A DNA stretch of 64,000 nucleotides from assembly GCF_900112755.1 (NCBI RefSeq), contig NZ_FOMW01000005.1, positions 62,001 through 126,000 on the forward strand, read 5' to 3'. Of this stretch, positions 31,395 to 39,693 are shown in pieces. The translations under genes and the position numbers were made by a program. The notes under the pieces were generated by a model. The model was not told where the DNA came from. It saw only the letters and a program-made list of their open reading frames with translations, and searched no databases. Source of the DNA: Sulfitobacter brevis. GTDB lineage: Bacteria > Pseudomonadota > Alphaproteobacteria > Rhodobacterales > Rhodobacteraceae. Within the stretch, counting starts at the first letter, position 1. Every line of letters begins with the position of its first letter.

Positions 31395-32930
31395 CTATAC
31401 GAAGGAGCGAACGGTCTCTATCGCGCCCGTCAGTGCCTTGCCTTCAGGGTCTTGCAGGGCAGCTTCGCGCAGTCGGGCGATCCATTCTGCGGCGTCCTTG
31501 CGACCTTTTAACATGTCTGCTGCATTCATCACCGTGTCGAATTTGGTCAGCCCCCGCGCGTGGGTGTCGGAATAGCCTTTGACCAAGCGGCGGCATTTCA
31601 GCAATTCAACACTTAACGCATAGTCTTCGGCCAGCGGCGCCAGCGACCGATCCAGCCACGATTGCAGATGCGCCATTTCGACGGCATGACGCCGCGTACG
31701 CAGCCGATAGCCTTTTAGGCCACCGAGAATATGCAGCATCAGGAAAGCAGGCAGGGTATCGGTGCGAAGCCGACGACCTTTGCCAAACAGCCGCTCAAGC
31801 CGTTCCATCGTGCGCGGGTTCGCTTCTGCTCGTGCCCCTAGCTTGGCGGGCAACATGCCAGCGACTTCCTCGGCACGGGGATGAAAGAATTCGGTCAACT
31901 GCACGAGCTGGCCATCCTTCACGCTCATTTCGTCTCTAATACGGGCAAAACGTGGGGCGCGGGTCTTGAGGTCGGCGACCTTGATGATGTCGTCATAGGC
32001 CATCGCGTTCGCGATATACTTTGCTGCGGTGGTGCTGAGTTCCCATTCTTGCGCAGCGCTGTCGCGGCCAATAACTGCGTTCAACTCATCCAGATAGGTC
32101 GCGCCATAAGTGCAGTCTTGGAAATCAACAACCTTACCCAAACCCGCCCGTGCCATCGCGACAACGGGAGCGGGCAAGGCCTCCGTGCGGTCCAACAGAA
32201 CCTGCCATTCGGTGGCTTGCTCGTTCGACCCTGTCACGGGGCTTTCATCCGTTTCTAAAATAGGCTCCGGCGCGGCCACACCATTCTGTGCCACATCAAA
32301 GCCAACGGCAAAGGCCTTAAGCGAGGGATCCACCCCTTTACCACCTGCACGGATCGCATCCTCAAAGGCTTCGCGTGAGAAAGGCAGCGCGCCGGACCCC
32401 GCCAACGCACCGAACAGACTGGCAGATATCACCGACCCTTGTAGAACGGCAAGCTGGTCCATATCCGCCAAAATCAGTCTCTGTGCAGCGATTTCAGCGG
32501 CCGCCTTAACCTCTTCCGCGTCAGCAATCCCGTCCCCCGGGACGCTCTTTTCACTTACTGCCAGCTGGCGATGGGTCGAACCAATTAGCGTTGTCCTGTC
32601 TGGCGTCACAAACCCGCGCATGACTGCGCGGCCCACTTCCATCATCTCGGCGGCGATCACCACATCGACATCACCGGCGGAGGGCGCGAGGGCGAACACT
32701 GGCTGGTTGTCACTGTGCGGGATCATCTCGACGTAGTAGATCGTCGCCCCCGTCCGCTGCGCCACGCCCGCGACACTAGTCGATTGGGCAACATAGCCTT
32801 GCGACCGCGCCAGCGATTCAATCCAGCCGGTCAGCACGCCGCCGCCTTGCCCGCCAACGGCCATCACCGCCAACTTGATAATTTCGGCGACCCGCGCATC
32901 GGGGGTCTTTTGACGCAGCATCTGGTTCAC
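31395..32930 (-). CDS. iorB: Indolepyruvate oxidoreductase, beta subunit (IorB)
   Basis: The 511-residue protein has the gamma-domain motif of 2-oxoacid oxidoreductases near its start (VMAVGGQGGGVLTGWI), then VAQSTSVAGVAQRTGATIYY and a long C-terminal extension typical of proteobacterial IorB (archaeal IorB is only about 200 residues). I chose GTG 32930: its GTGA overlaps the iorA stop by four bases, and the motif follows at the right distance. An in-frame ATG at 33071 would lie inside iorA. With IorA it converts arylpyruvates plus CoA to arylacetyl-CoA and CO2, passing electrons to ferredoxin or another acceptor. Confidence 0.9.
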   Translation of the reverse strand: MNQMLRQKTPDARVAEIIKLAVMAVGGQGGGVLTGWIESLARSQGYVAQSTSVAGVAQRTGATIYYVEMIPHSDNQPVFALAPSAGDVDVVIAAEMMEVGRAVMRGFVTPDRTTLIGSTHRQLAVSEKSVPGDGIADAEEVKAAAEIAAQRLILADMDQLAVLQGSVISASLFGALAGSGALPFSREAFEDAIRAGGKGVDPSLKAFAVGFDVAQNGVAAPEPILETDESPVTGSNEQATEWQVLLDRTEALPAPVVAMARAGLGKVVDFQDCTYGATYLDELNAVIGRDSAAQEWELSTTAAKYIANAMAYDDIIKVADLKTRAPRFARIRDEMSVKDGQLVQLTEFFHPRAEEVAGMLPAKLGARAEANPRTMERLERLFGKGRRLRTDTLPAFLMLHILGGLKGYRLRTRRHAVEMAHLQSWLDRSLAPLAEDYALSVELLKCRRLVKGYSDTHARGLTKFDTVMNAADMLKGRKDAAEWIARLREAALQDPEGKALTGAIETVRSFV

Positions 32931-35131
32931 GTGAGCGCTCCCATCGGTGGTTGTGGGGCTGCCCGCGCGCCTTGTGGGGCGGTGACATGCACATCGCCGA
33001 CCCGAATGCGCCGTGCATCGCGGCGGTTTTGCAGCCAGCTGATTGTTTTGGTGCGAAGCCCAGCACGCCATTTCTCGAAACTCGAGGGGTTATGCACCAC
33101 ATCAGCACGGTAAAATGACGGGCAAAGCACGGCGGCGTCAGCCACCTCGCCACAGTTACCGCAGCCCACGCAGGTCTGGTCAATATGCGCGACGGGGTCA
33201 TCACGCAGCGGATCCTCCAGCCGCTTCAACGACAACGACGGACAACCCGAGAGCCGAATACAGGCGTGATCACCCGTACACACATCACTATCGACACCAA
33301 AGCGAGGCACGTCGACGCGGCGACCTTCCTTGATCGCCTTGTTGCGCAACGGTTTTTCACGGCGCTGTTTGTTGAGCATGCATTCCGACGACATGACGAT
33401 GACTTTCGGACCGTTGTAATCAGTCGTCAGCGCCTCGCGCACCGTGTCGCGCACTTTGGCCACATCATAGGTATGGTCAATCTGACGGATCCACTCCACG
33501 CCGACGCCTTTAAGCGCAGCAGAAATTGGATTATTCGTCGATTTAGTGTCGTTATGCGCCCGTGAGGACAGCACGTCCTGCCCGCCCGTGGCGGCGGAAT
33601 AGTAGTTGTCCACGATCACCGCAACGCTGTCAGACTTGTTAAACACCATGTTCCCGATCGAGGAACTGAGACCGTTGTGCCAGAACCCGCCATCCCCAAG
33701 GATCGAGATCGCACGCCGCTCGCCGCCACCGTCAAAGGCCGCGTTGGAGGCTGGGCCAAGGCCATAGCCCATTGTCGCGCCGCCAATTTCGAAGGGCGGC
33801 AGGCTTGCGAACAGGTGGCAGCCGATGTCGCCGGTGATCTGGTGCTTGCCAAGTTCCTGCTCAACCAGTTTCATGCCTGCAAAGATCGGGCGTTCAGGAC
33901 AGCCGGTGCAAAAACCAGGCGGACGGATAGGCACTGTATTGCTCAGATCGGGGATCGCGGGTGGCGCATCGTTTGGCGCCCGAACCTGCCCCGGCAGCAT
34001 GTCGGGCGCTGCGGCCTTGAGGAACCCGGTTACGCCGTCAAGCATCACTTGACCTGTATATTCCCCCGCCATCGGCAAGACGTCTTTGCCATAAAGCTTG
34101 GTCTTACGTCCCAGCTTATAAAGGTAGGACCCAAGCTGCTGTTCAATGTGGTCGGGCTGGCCTTCCTCAATCACCATCACATGATCTTTGCCGGCGCAGA
34201 ATCCGTCAAATTCGTCTCTAACAATAGGATAAGTAACGTTTAGAACATAGATCGGGATTTCGGTGTTGCCGAAAACATCAGCGAGGCCCAGCCGTTGCAG
34301 AGCGCGGATCAACCCGTTGTACATGCCGCCCTGCACGATGATGCCTAAGGGCGCTTTTTCAGGGCCAAAGAATTCATTAAGCTTGTTCTCGACGATGAAC
34401 TTCTCGGCGGCAGGCCAGCGGTTCTTGACCTTGTCCTGCTCGTGCAAATAGCTCATCGGTGGCAGCACGACGCGGTTAAAATCAGAACGCGGGTTGGCCA
34501 CAGCCTCTTTCACCGTGAGCGGCGGGCGCACATTATCCTTGGTCGCAAAACTGCCGGTGACGTGGCAGGACCTTATCCGCACCATCAGCATTACGGGCGT
34601 GTTCGACGCCTCGCTCAACTCGAACCCGTCCTTCACCGCCTTGGTGATCGACGGCAGGTTGGGACGCGGGTCCAGCATCCAGAACTGCGATTTCATCGCG
34701 AACGCGTGTGAGCGCTCCTGCATGATCGACGATCCCTCGCCGTAATCCTCGCCGACGATCACCAACGCACCACCGGTCACCCCTGAGGACGACAGGTTCG
34801 CCAGCGCGTCCGATGCTACATTGACCCCGACTGGCCCTTTGAACGTCACAGCGCCGCGGATCGGGTAATGCACCGAGGCGGCCAGCATCGCCGCTGCGGC
34901 AGCCTCGCTCGCGTTGGCCTCGAACCGCACACCAAGTTCGGACATCAGCTCTTCGGCGTCGGCCAGTACATCCATCAAATGGGAGATCGGCGCGCCCTGA
35001 TAGCCGCCGACATAACCGACACCGTTTTCCAGCAGCGCTTTGGTGATCGCGAGAATCCCCTCGCCGGTAAAGACATCCCCTTCGCCTTTGCGCAGATGCT
35101 CTACCTCGGCTTTGAACGAACGTTCGGCCAT
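32927..35131 (-). CDS. iorA: Indolepyruvate oxidoreductase, alpha subunit (IorA)
   Basis: The protein has 734 residues: a pyrimidine-type domain (about 20-200, VGYVGGYQGAPISHLMDVL), a thiamine-diphosphate domain with ISILGDGGFWHNGLSSSIGN and VIVDNYYSAATGGQ (near 490-525), and a C-terminal iron-sulfur part with CTGDHACIRLSGCPSL and CVGCGNCGEVADAAVLCPSF. This is the IorA layout, longer than the archaeal 640 residues. AGAGGGAGAG precedes the start. It lies 12 bases after the MarR gene and overlaps iorB. The expected substrates are indole-, phenyl- or hydroxyphenylpyruvate formed by aminotransferases, two of which lie at 45943-49842. Confidence 0.92.
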   Translation of the reverse strand: MAERSFKAEVEHLRKGEGDVFTGEGILAITKALLENGVGYVGGYQGAPISHLMDVLADAEELMSELGVRFEANASEAAAAAMLAASVHYPIRGAVTFKGPVGVNVASDALANLSSSGVTGGALVIVGEDYGEGSSIMQERSHAFAMKSQFWMLDPRPNLPSITKAVKDGFELSEASNTPVMLMVRIRSCHVTGSFATKDNVRPPLTVKEAVANPRSDFNRVVLPPMSYLHEQDKVKNRWPAAEKFIVENKLNEFFGPEKAPLGIIVQGGMYNGLIRALQRLGLADVFGNTEIPIYVLNVTYPIVRDEFDGFCAGKDHVMVIEEGQPDHIEQQLGSYLYKLGRKTKLYGKDVLPMAGEYTGQVMLDGVTGFLKAAAPDMLPGQVRAPNDAPPAIPDLSNTVPIRPPGFCTGCPERPIFAGMKLVEQELGKHQITGDIGCHLFASLPPFEIGGATMGYGLGPASNAAFDGGGERRAISILGDGGFWHNGLSSSIGNMVFNKSDSVAVIVDNYYSAATGGQDVLSSRAHNDTKSTNNPISAALKGVGVEWIRQIDHTYDVAKVRDTVREALTTDYNGPKVIVMSSECMLNKQRREKPLRNKAIKEGRRVDVPRFGVDSDVCTGDHACIRLSGCPSLSLKRLEDPLRDDPVAHIDQTCVGCGNCGEVADAAVLCPSFYRADVVHNPSSFEKWRAGLRTKTISWLQNRRDARRIRVGDVHVTAPQGARAAPQPPMGALT

Positions 35132-35143
35132 GGTCTCTCCCTC

Positions 35144-35626
35144 TTAAAAATCGTGTTTTCGGATGTTGCGCATGATCGTCTTGAGCGTCGCGATGAAGGC
35201 CTTCTTCTGCTCATCGTCGATCCCGCGAAACATTGCAGCATAGGCATCCGACATATGCGGCCAGAGCCGCTCATAGGTTTCGCGGCCCGCGTCGGTCAGG
35301 AAAACGCGGGTGGCACGGCTATCGACTTCATCTGTCTCTCGGCGGATCAAGCCGTCGCGTGCCAGTGCGTCTAGTGCCCTGCTTAGAGTCGATTGTTGGA
35401 CAACGGCATACACTGCCAGTTCCCTGATCAGGATGCCATCAATCGCCGACAGCACCGACAAGGACCGCATCTGCGGCGTGGTCAACCCAAGCTCGGCCAT
35501 TTCGCTTTGCACGGCGGCGTTATAGCGGCCCATGATCCGGTTCATCAGGTAGGGCGCGAAATTCTCAAGCCCCATTTCAGCCAGCCGTTGCGAGGCGGCT
35601 GTGGGTACGGCTTTGTTCTCGTTCAT
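35144..35626 (-). CDS. MarR family transcriptional regulator
   Basis: The 160-residue helical protein has a winged-helix core: LTTPQMRSLSVLSAIDGILI, QQSTLSRALDALARDGLIRR (recognition helix) and the wing ETDEVDSRATRVFLTDAGRE. The D-x-R wing motif is typical of MarR. Its start overlaps the stop of the oxidoreductase gene by four bases, so it is cotranscribed with the genes it probably controls. A candidate operator is the near-palindrome at 38036-38049 between the two arms of the locus. Confidence 0.92.
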   Translation of the reverse strand: MNENKAVPTAASQRLAEMGLENFAPYLMNRIMGRYNAAVQSEMAELGLTTPQMRSLSVLSAIDGILIRELAVYAVVQQSTLSRALDALARDGLIRRETDEVDSRATRVFLTDAGRETYERLWPHMSDAYAAMFRGIDDEQKKAFIATLKTIMRNIRKHDF

Positions 35627-37182
35627 GCGCCCAGTCCCTTTGCGATGTTAAATCCCGATCCACCGCCGAGGCCGGGACCGGGATGGGTGGAGGCGCCGAT
35701 ATGGTGCAGCCCCTTGATTGATGTGGCGTTATTTACCTGCCCTGCAAACGGGCGCCAGACAAAGAACTGGTCCAACGCACATGCGCCGCCATAGGGATCG
35801 CCGCCCACCAAATTGACATTCAGCCCCTCAAGATCGGCGGGGGAATATGCGCGGCGTTTCAACTTCAAAGTGTCAAAATCTTCGATGTGAGAGGCCAGGA
35901 TCGCCTCAATCCGGTCAGCGAATGCCTCTCGCATCGCTTCGGTCCATTCCGGCGTGGTATCGATCCGCCCTGCGGCATCGCCTTTGATTACCAACGGCGC
36001 GTCGGGAATTTGCAGCCACAGGATCGCCTTGCCTTCGGGGCAGCGCGACGGGTCGAGCCGGTGCGGCTGTCCGACACAGATGGTCGGCGTTGCAGGCAAC
36101 ATGCCGCGCTCGGCTTCGTTGCTAGATTTTGAGACCGCGTCGATCCCGTCAGACAGGTGGATCAAGGCAACGTCGTCCAGCCCCTCGGCCTTCCATTTGA
36201 TTGGGCCATCAAGAGCGTAATGCAGTTGGAAATTGCCACGTCCGTGCCGGAATTTCTTCGGGCTTTCAGGGCGGTGCTGTTGCGGCAGCAATTGGTCGTA
36301 AAGCTGCCCCGGCGCCGTGCAGGCAATTACGTTGCGGGCGTAAATCTGCTCTTCCTGCGACGTGATGATGCCGTGCGCTTTTCCGCCATCGATCATAATG
36401 CTGCGCGCCTCGACACCGGTGCGAATGACGCCGCCGTTCGCCTCGATCAAAGCTTTGAACGCGTGTGCTGCTCGGCCTGCGCCGCCTTTAACAACCGGCG
36501 CGCCTGCGGCTTCCAATGCAAATGCAATCACGCGGGACATCTGCCCGCCATAACTTGCTTCGGGTGTCAGCCCGACATGCAACACCCAAGGTGCCCAAAG
36601 CGCTTGGATCGTTTCAGAAGCATAGCGCGTTTCAAGCCAGCCCCGCGCAGGCTCCAAAGCTTCGCCGAACCATGCTCTTAAATTATGAATCCCGCGTTTC
36701 CACGCCTGTTTCGTCAATAAAGCGGCGGTTTTTCGCGACCACAAGGATTGGCCCAGCAGCGCAAAAAGAAACTCTGCATCCAGCTCAACACGGCCCACAT
36801 CGGCCCCGTGTTGATCCCCGTCGCCCGCACTTTGAGCGTTGAAGGCGGCGACGTTAGCAGCGCGGTCGGTGCTTAGCACCAGCGCCCTTCCATCAGGACG
36901 CAGCACAGCCGTTGGATGCGGGCTATGGCAGAATTCCAGCCCGTGGCGGGCCAGATCTTCGGCTAAAGCTGCATAGGCCGGACTGGTCAGAAACAGCACG
37001 AATGTCGCCGCCATCACATCATGATGATAGCCCGGCAGCGTCACCTCGTCCGTATACATGCAACCGCCGATGCGGTTTTCACGTTCCACCACCAGCACGC
37101 TGTCGCCTTTACGCGACAGCAATGCTGCGGCCACCAACGCATTGATGCCCGATCCGATGATCAGATGGTCGAACGTGGCCAC
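35623..37182 (-). CDS. FAD oxidoreductase of the phytoene desaturase/PYROXD2 type, copy A
   Basis: The 519-residue protein has the N-terminal FAD motif FDHLIIGSGINALVAAALLS followed by VVERENRIGGCMY, and the C-terminal FAD motif GLHHIGASTHPGPGLGGGSG. The middle is the variable substrate domain. It is paralogous to the 520-residue protein at 38094-39656 (shared motifs LDPSRCPEGK/VDPSRAPAGK, NLVGGD and the C-terminal TGA/GASTHPG region). I chose GTG 37182: it lies four bases after the cyclase stop with AAAGG upstream; the ATG at 37260 would lie within the cyclase gene. Relatives include carotenoid desaturases and isomerases and mammalian PYROXD2. The substrate is unknown; no carotenoid genes are near. 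Confidence 0.85.
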   Translation of the reverse strand: MATFDHLIIGSGINALVAAALLSRKGDSVLVVERENRIGGCMYTDEVTLPGYHHDVMAATFVLFLTSPAYAALAEDLARHGLEFCHSPHPTAVLRPDGRALVLSTDRAANVAAFNAQSAGDGDQHGADVGRVELDAEFLFALLGQSLWSRKTAALLTKQAWKRGIHNLRAWFGEALEPARGWLETRYASETIQALWAPWVLHVGLTPEASYGGQMSRVIAFALEAAGAPVVKGGAGRAAHAFKALIEANGGVIRTGVEARSIMIDGGKAHGIITSQEEQIYARNVIACTAPGQLYDQLLPQQHRPESPKKFRHGRGNFQLHYALDGPIKWKAEGLDDVALIHLSDGIDAVSKSSNEAERGMLPATPTICVGQPHRLDPSRCPEGKAILWLQIPDAPLVIKGDAAGRIDTTPEWTEAMREAFADRIEAILASHIEDFDTLKLKRRAYSPADLEGLNVNLVGGDPYGGACALDQFFVWRPFAGQVNNATSIKGLHHIGASTHPGPGLGGGSGFNIAKGLGA

Positions 37183-37186
37183 CGCT

Positions 37187-37978
37187 TCAGCCTTTCGGAA
37201 CCAGCGCCAGCGCGCGAATCGGGCTGCCTGTGCCGTCCTTGATCTTAAGCGGTGCAGCAATCAGGATCGCGCCCTTGGCGGGCAGTTTGTCCAGATTTGC
37301 GAGGCTCGCGAGACCAAAACAGTTGTCGCGGTGCAGCAAGTTATGCGCAGGATAGGGCGGGTCCATCTCGCCAGCTTGGCCTGCATCGGTGCCAATGCAC
37401 TGGGTGCCCCAGCCGACGATCTTTTTCGACAGCAGGTATTCAATCGCATCTGGTGTTGGGCCAGGCGAATGCGGGCCTTTGTCGTCTGCATTCAAGAACT
37501 TGGCCTCGTCGCCGGCACGCTGATCCCAATCGGTGCGCATCACAACCCATTCGCCGGCGCCGATCTCGCCGTACTGGCTTTCCCACTCTTTGATGCCCGC
37601 CGCCGTCAGCAGATAATCCGCGTTTTCCTGAGTTTGCTCGGAGCAATCGATAACGTTCACCGGCGCAACCAGACGCTGCACATCAAGCTTATCGGTATAG
37701 CCGTCGGGGTAATCCTTGCCGGTGATCCAGTGGTGCGGCGCATCGAAGTGCGTGCCTGAATGCTCGCCCAGTACCATCCAGTTCCACGCAAAGAATGGGC
37801 CGTCTTCGTCATATTCCGAGATTTTGTGGATCTCTACTTTCGGTGTATTCTTGGCAAAATCTGGCGGCAATTGCAGGATGGGCGTATCAGGACCCAAAAC
37901 CCCCGTGCAATCGACCACCTCGACCCCGCCAGAGGCCAGCATCTTACCCAAATTTGTTACGACGTCCGCAGCGCTCAT
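37187..37978 (-). CDS. Cyclase family (kynurenine formamidase-like) metal hydrolase
   Basis: The protein has 263 residues. The metal motif SGTHFDAPHHW (HxGTHxDxPxH type) marks the cyclase/KynB superfamily; VVMRTDW and VGWGTQCIGTDAGQ follow. Members hydrolyse N-formylkynurenine, isatin or cyclic amides. It is longer than KynB (about 210) owing to an N-terminal extension and insertions, closer to isatin-hydrolase-like or generic cyclase proteins. GGGAGA precedes ATG 37976-37978. It is the first gene of the left arm. Together with the kynureninase-like gene of the right arm it hints at chemistry resembling tryptophan breakdown. Activity is inferred. Confidence 0.85.
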   Translation of the reverse strand: MSAADVVTNLGKMLASGGVEVVDCTGVLGPDTPILQLPPDFAKNTPKVEIHKISEYDEDGPFFAWNWMVLGEHSGTHFDAPHHWITGKDYPDGYTDKLDVQRLVAPVNVIDCSEQTQENADYLLTAAGIKEWESQYGEIGAGEWVVMRTDWDQRAGDEAKFLNADDKGPHSPGPTPDAIEYLLSKKIVGWGTQCIGTDAGQAGEMDPPYPAHNLLHRDNCFGLASLANLDKLPAKGAILIAAPLKIKDGTGSPIRALALVPKG

Positions 37979-38035
37979 TTTTTGTTCTCCCTGATGTCCG
38001 GGCTCTCTACGCCCGGTTGAAATCATAATTCAATG

Positions 38036-38049
38036 CTAGACATGTTTAG
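38036..38049. promoter_or_regulatory. Candidate MarR operator between divergent arms
   Basis: CTAGACATGTTTAG pairs in six of seven positions about its centre. It lies in the 115-base gap between the cyclase and oxidoreductase B genes. A second, weaker repeat, TTGAA-N7-TTCAA, lies just to the left. Position and symmetry suit a MarR dimer. Confidence 0.45.
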
Positions 38050-38093
38050 ATGCATTTGCAATTATATTTCAGGCAAGGGGAGCGCAAGAATTT

Positions 38094-39656
38094 ATGGCTG
38101 AAGATGCAGACGCAATCCTGATCGGAGCAGGGCATAACAGCCTTGCCTGTGCGTGCCATCTGGCTGTGCAGGGTTGGAAAGTTTCGGTCTATGAGCAAGC
38201 CCCCGAAGCAGGGGGGGGGGTAAAATCCGGCGCCTATACTTTGACCGGTTTCCGGCACGACTGGGCCGCGATGAACCTGTCGCTTTTTGCCGGATCGGCT
38301 TTTCATACCCAGCACGGAACCGAGCTGGCGCAGCATGGGCTGGCCTTCGCACCAACGGCCCATCCTTTCGCCAGCCTGTTTCCAGATGGCCGCTGGATGG
38401 GGGTGTCCAATGACGTGGCCACCACGACCGCGCGGATCATGGCGTTCTCCGAGAAAGACGCCGAGACTTGGGGCGCACTCACCGAAGCCTTCCCCGCCGA
38501 GGCAGAGACGATCTTTGCCCTTCTCGGCAGCCCGATGCGCATGGGTGCGCTGTCAAAACTGGGATGGAAAACATGGCGCAAGCGTAAGGCCGAGACTTTG
38601 GATCTTGCGCGGTTCCTGATGATGTCGCCCCGCGCATGGCTCGACCAGACCTTCGAGAGCGACCATCTGAAGGCGACCTTGGCGGCGTGGGGCATGCACC
38701 TCGACTTCGCGCCCGACATCGCGGGCGGCGCAATGTTTCCCTATCTCGAAGCGATGGCGGGTCAGGCCTTTGGCATGGTTTTGGGCCAAGGCGGTGCCGA
38801 TACGGTGACCCGTTCAATGGTTAGGATGATCGAAGCCCGCGGCGGCACGGTTCACTGCAATGCGCAGGTGACAGGGATTGAGCAGGCGGCGGGCAAAGCC
38901 ACGGGCATCACCCTTGCGGATGGCCGCTTTGTCGGCGCGAAAAAGGCAGTTATCGCCAATGTCTCGCCGCAGGCCCTTTTAAAGCTAACGGGCGGCACTG
39001 GCGAAGCCCGCCATGAACGTGCGCTTGAGAGCTATCAATACGCGCCCGGCACGATGATGATTCATCTGGCGATGGACGATCTGCCCAACTGGCCCGATGC
39101 CGCGCTGCGCGATTTTGCCTATGTGCATCTGGCGCCCTCAATGGACCAGATGGCGCGGACCTACGCGCAGGCCAAAGCAGGATTGTTGCCGGATGAGCCG
39201 GTGATCGTTTGCGGACAGCCCAGCGTGGTAGACCCCTCCCGCGCCCCTGCGGGAAAACATGTGCTCTGGCTCCAGGTGCGTATGGCCCCCGGCACGATCA
39301 AAGGGGACGCCAAGGGCGAGATAACCGCGACCGATTGGGAAAGTGCCGCCGAACCCTTCGCCAATCGCGCGCTGGATATTCTTGAGGGATACGCCCCCGG
39401 CACACGAAGCCGCATTCTGGCGCAAAAGATTGTCACTCCCGCCATGTTAGAGGCTGATAACCCCAACCTCGTCGGCGGTGATCAAGTCTGCGGCAGCCAC
39501 CATCTGCACCAGCATTTTATGAACCGCCCTGCACGGGGCTATGCGGATGGCAGTACGCCGATCCGCAATCTCTACCACACTGGCGCCGCCGTTTGGCCCG
39601 GTGGGGGCACTGGCGCAGGGCCCGGCACCCTGCTCGCCAAGAAACTCGCCGGATAA
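38094..39656 (+). CDS. FAD oxidoreductase of the phytoene desaturase/PYROXD2 type, copy B
   Basis: The 520-residue protein has the FAD motif AILIGAGHNSLACACHLAVQ, then VYEQAPEAGGGVKS, and the C-terminal LYHTGAAVWPGGGTGAGPG. It is paralogous to copy A in length and motif order but not nearly identical, so an old duplication. A run of ten G (38211-38220) encodes the glycines of AGGGVKS directly after the FAD-binding strand; a slip would stop the protein within about 45 residues. It heads the right arm, 37 bases before the binding protein gene, so uptake and oxidation are linked. GGGGAG lies about 11 bases upstream of ATG. Confidence 0.85.
   Translation: MAEDADAILIGAGHNSLACACHLAVQGWKVSVYEQAPEAGGGVKSGAYTLTGFRHDWAAMNLSLFAGSAFHTQHGTELAQHGLAFAPTAHPFASLFPDGRWMGVSNDVATTTARIMAFSEKDAETWGALTEAFPAEAETIFALLGSPMRMGALSKLGWKTWRKRKAETLDLARFLMMSPRAWLDQTFESDHLKATLAAWGMHLDFAPDIAGGAMFPYLEAMAGQAFGMVLGQGGADTVTRSMVRMIEARGGTVHCNAQVTGIEQAAGKATGITLADGRFVGAKKAVIANVSPQALLKLTGGTGEARHERALESYQYAPGTMMIHLAMDDLPNWPDAALRDFAYVHLAPSMDQMARTYAQAKAGLLPDEPVIVCGQPSVVDPSRAPAGKHVLWLQVRMAPGTIKGDAKGEITATDWESAAEPFANRALDILEGYAPGTRSRILAQKIVTPAMLEADNPNLVGGDQVCGSHHLHQHFMNRPARGYADGSTPIRNLYHTGAAVWPGGGTGAGPGTLLAKKLAG
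38211..38220 (+). repeat. Ten-G homopolymer inside the oxidoreductase B gene
   Basis: Ten consecutive G occur in codons for the Gly-Gly-Gly-Val of the flavin-binding region, in frame as given. Such runs are prone to slipped-strand mutation and to sequencing error. Confidence 0.9.
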
Positions 39657-39693
39657 ATATAAAAAGCGAACGACCAACAAGGGAAACACACCA

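Noticed and set aside
32930..33071. ATG start for iorB at 33071
   Set aside because: It would overlap iorA by 145 bases and add 47 residues without similarity; the GTGA overlap at 32930 fits the operon.
37183..37260. ATG start for FAD oxidoreductase A at 37260
   Set aside because: It lies inside the cyclase gene and adds a basic stretch before the FAD motif; GTG at 37182 has AAAGG upstream and follows the cyclase stop.
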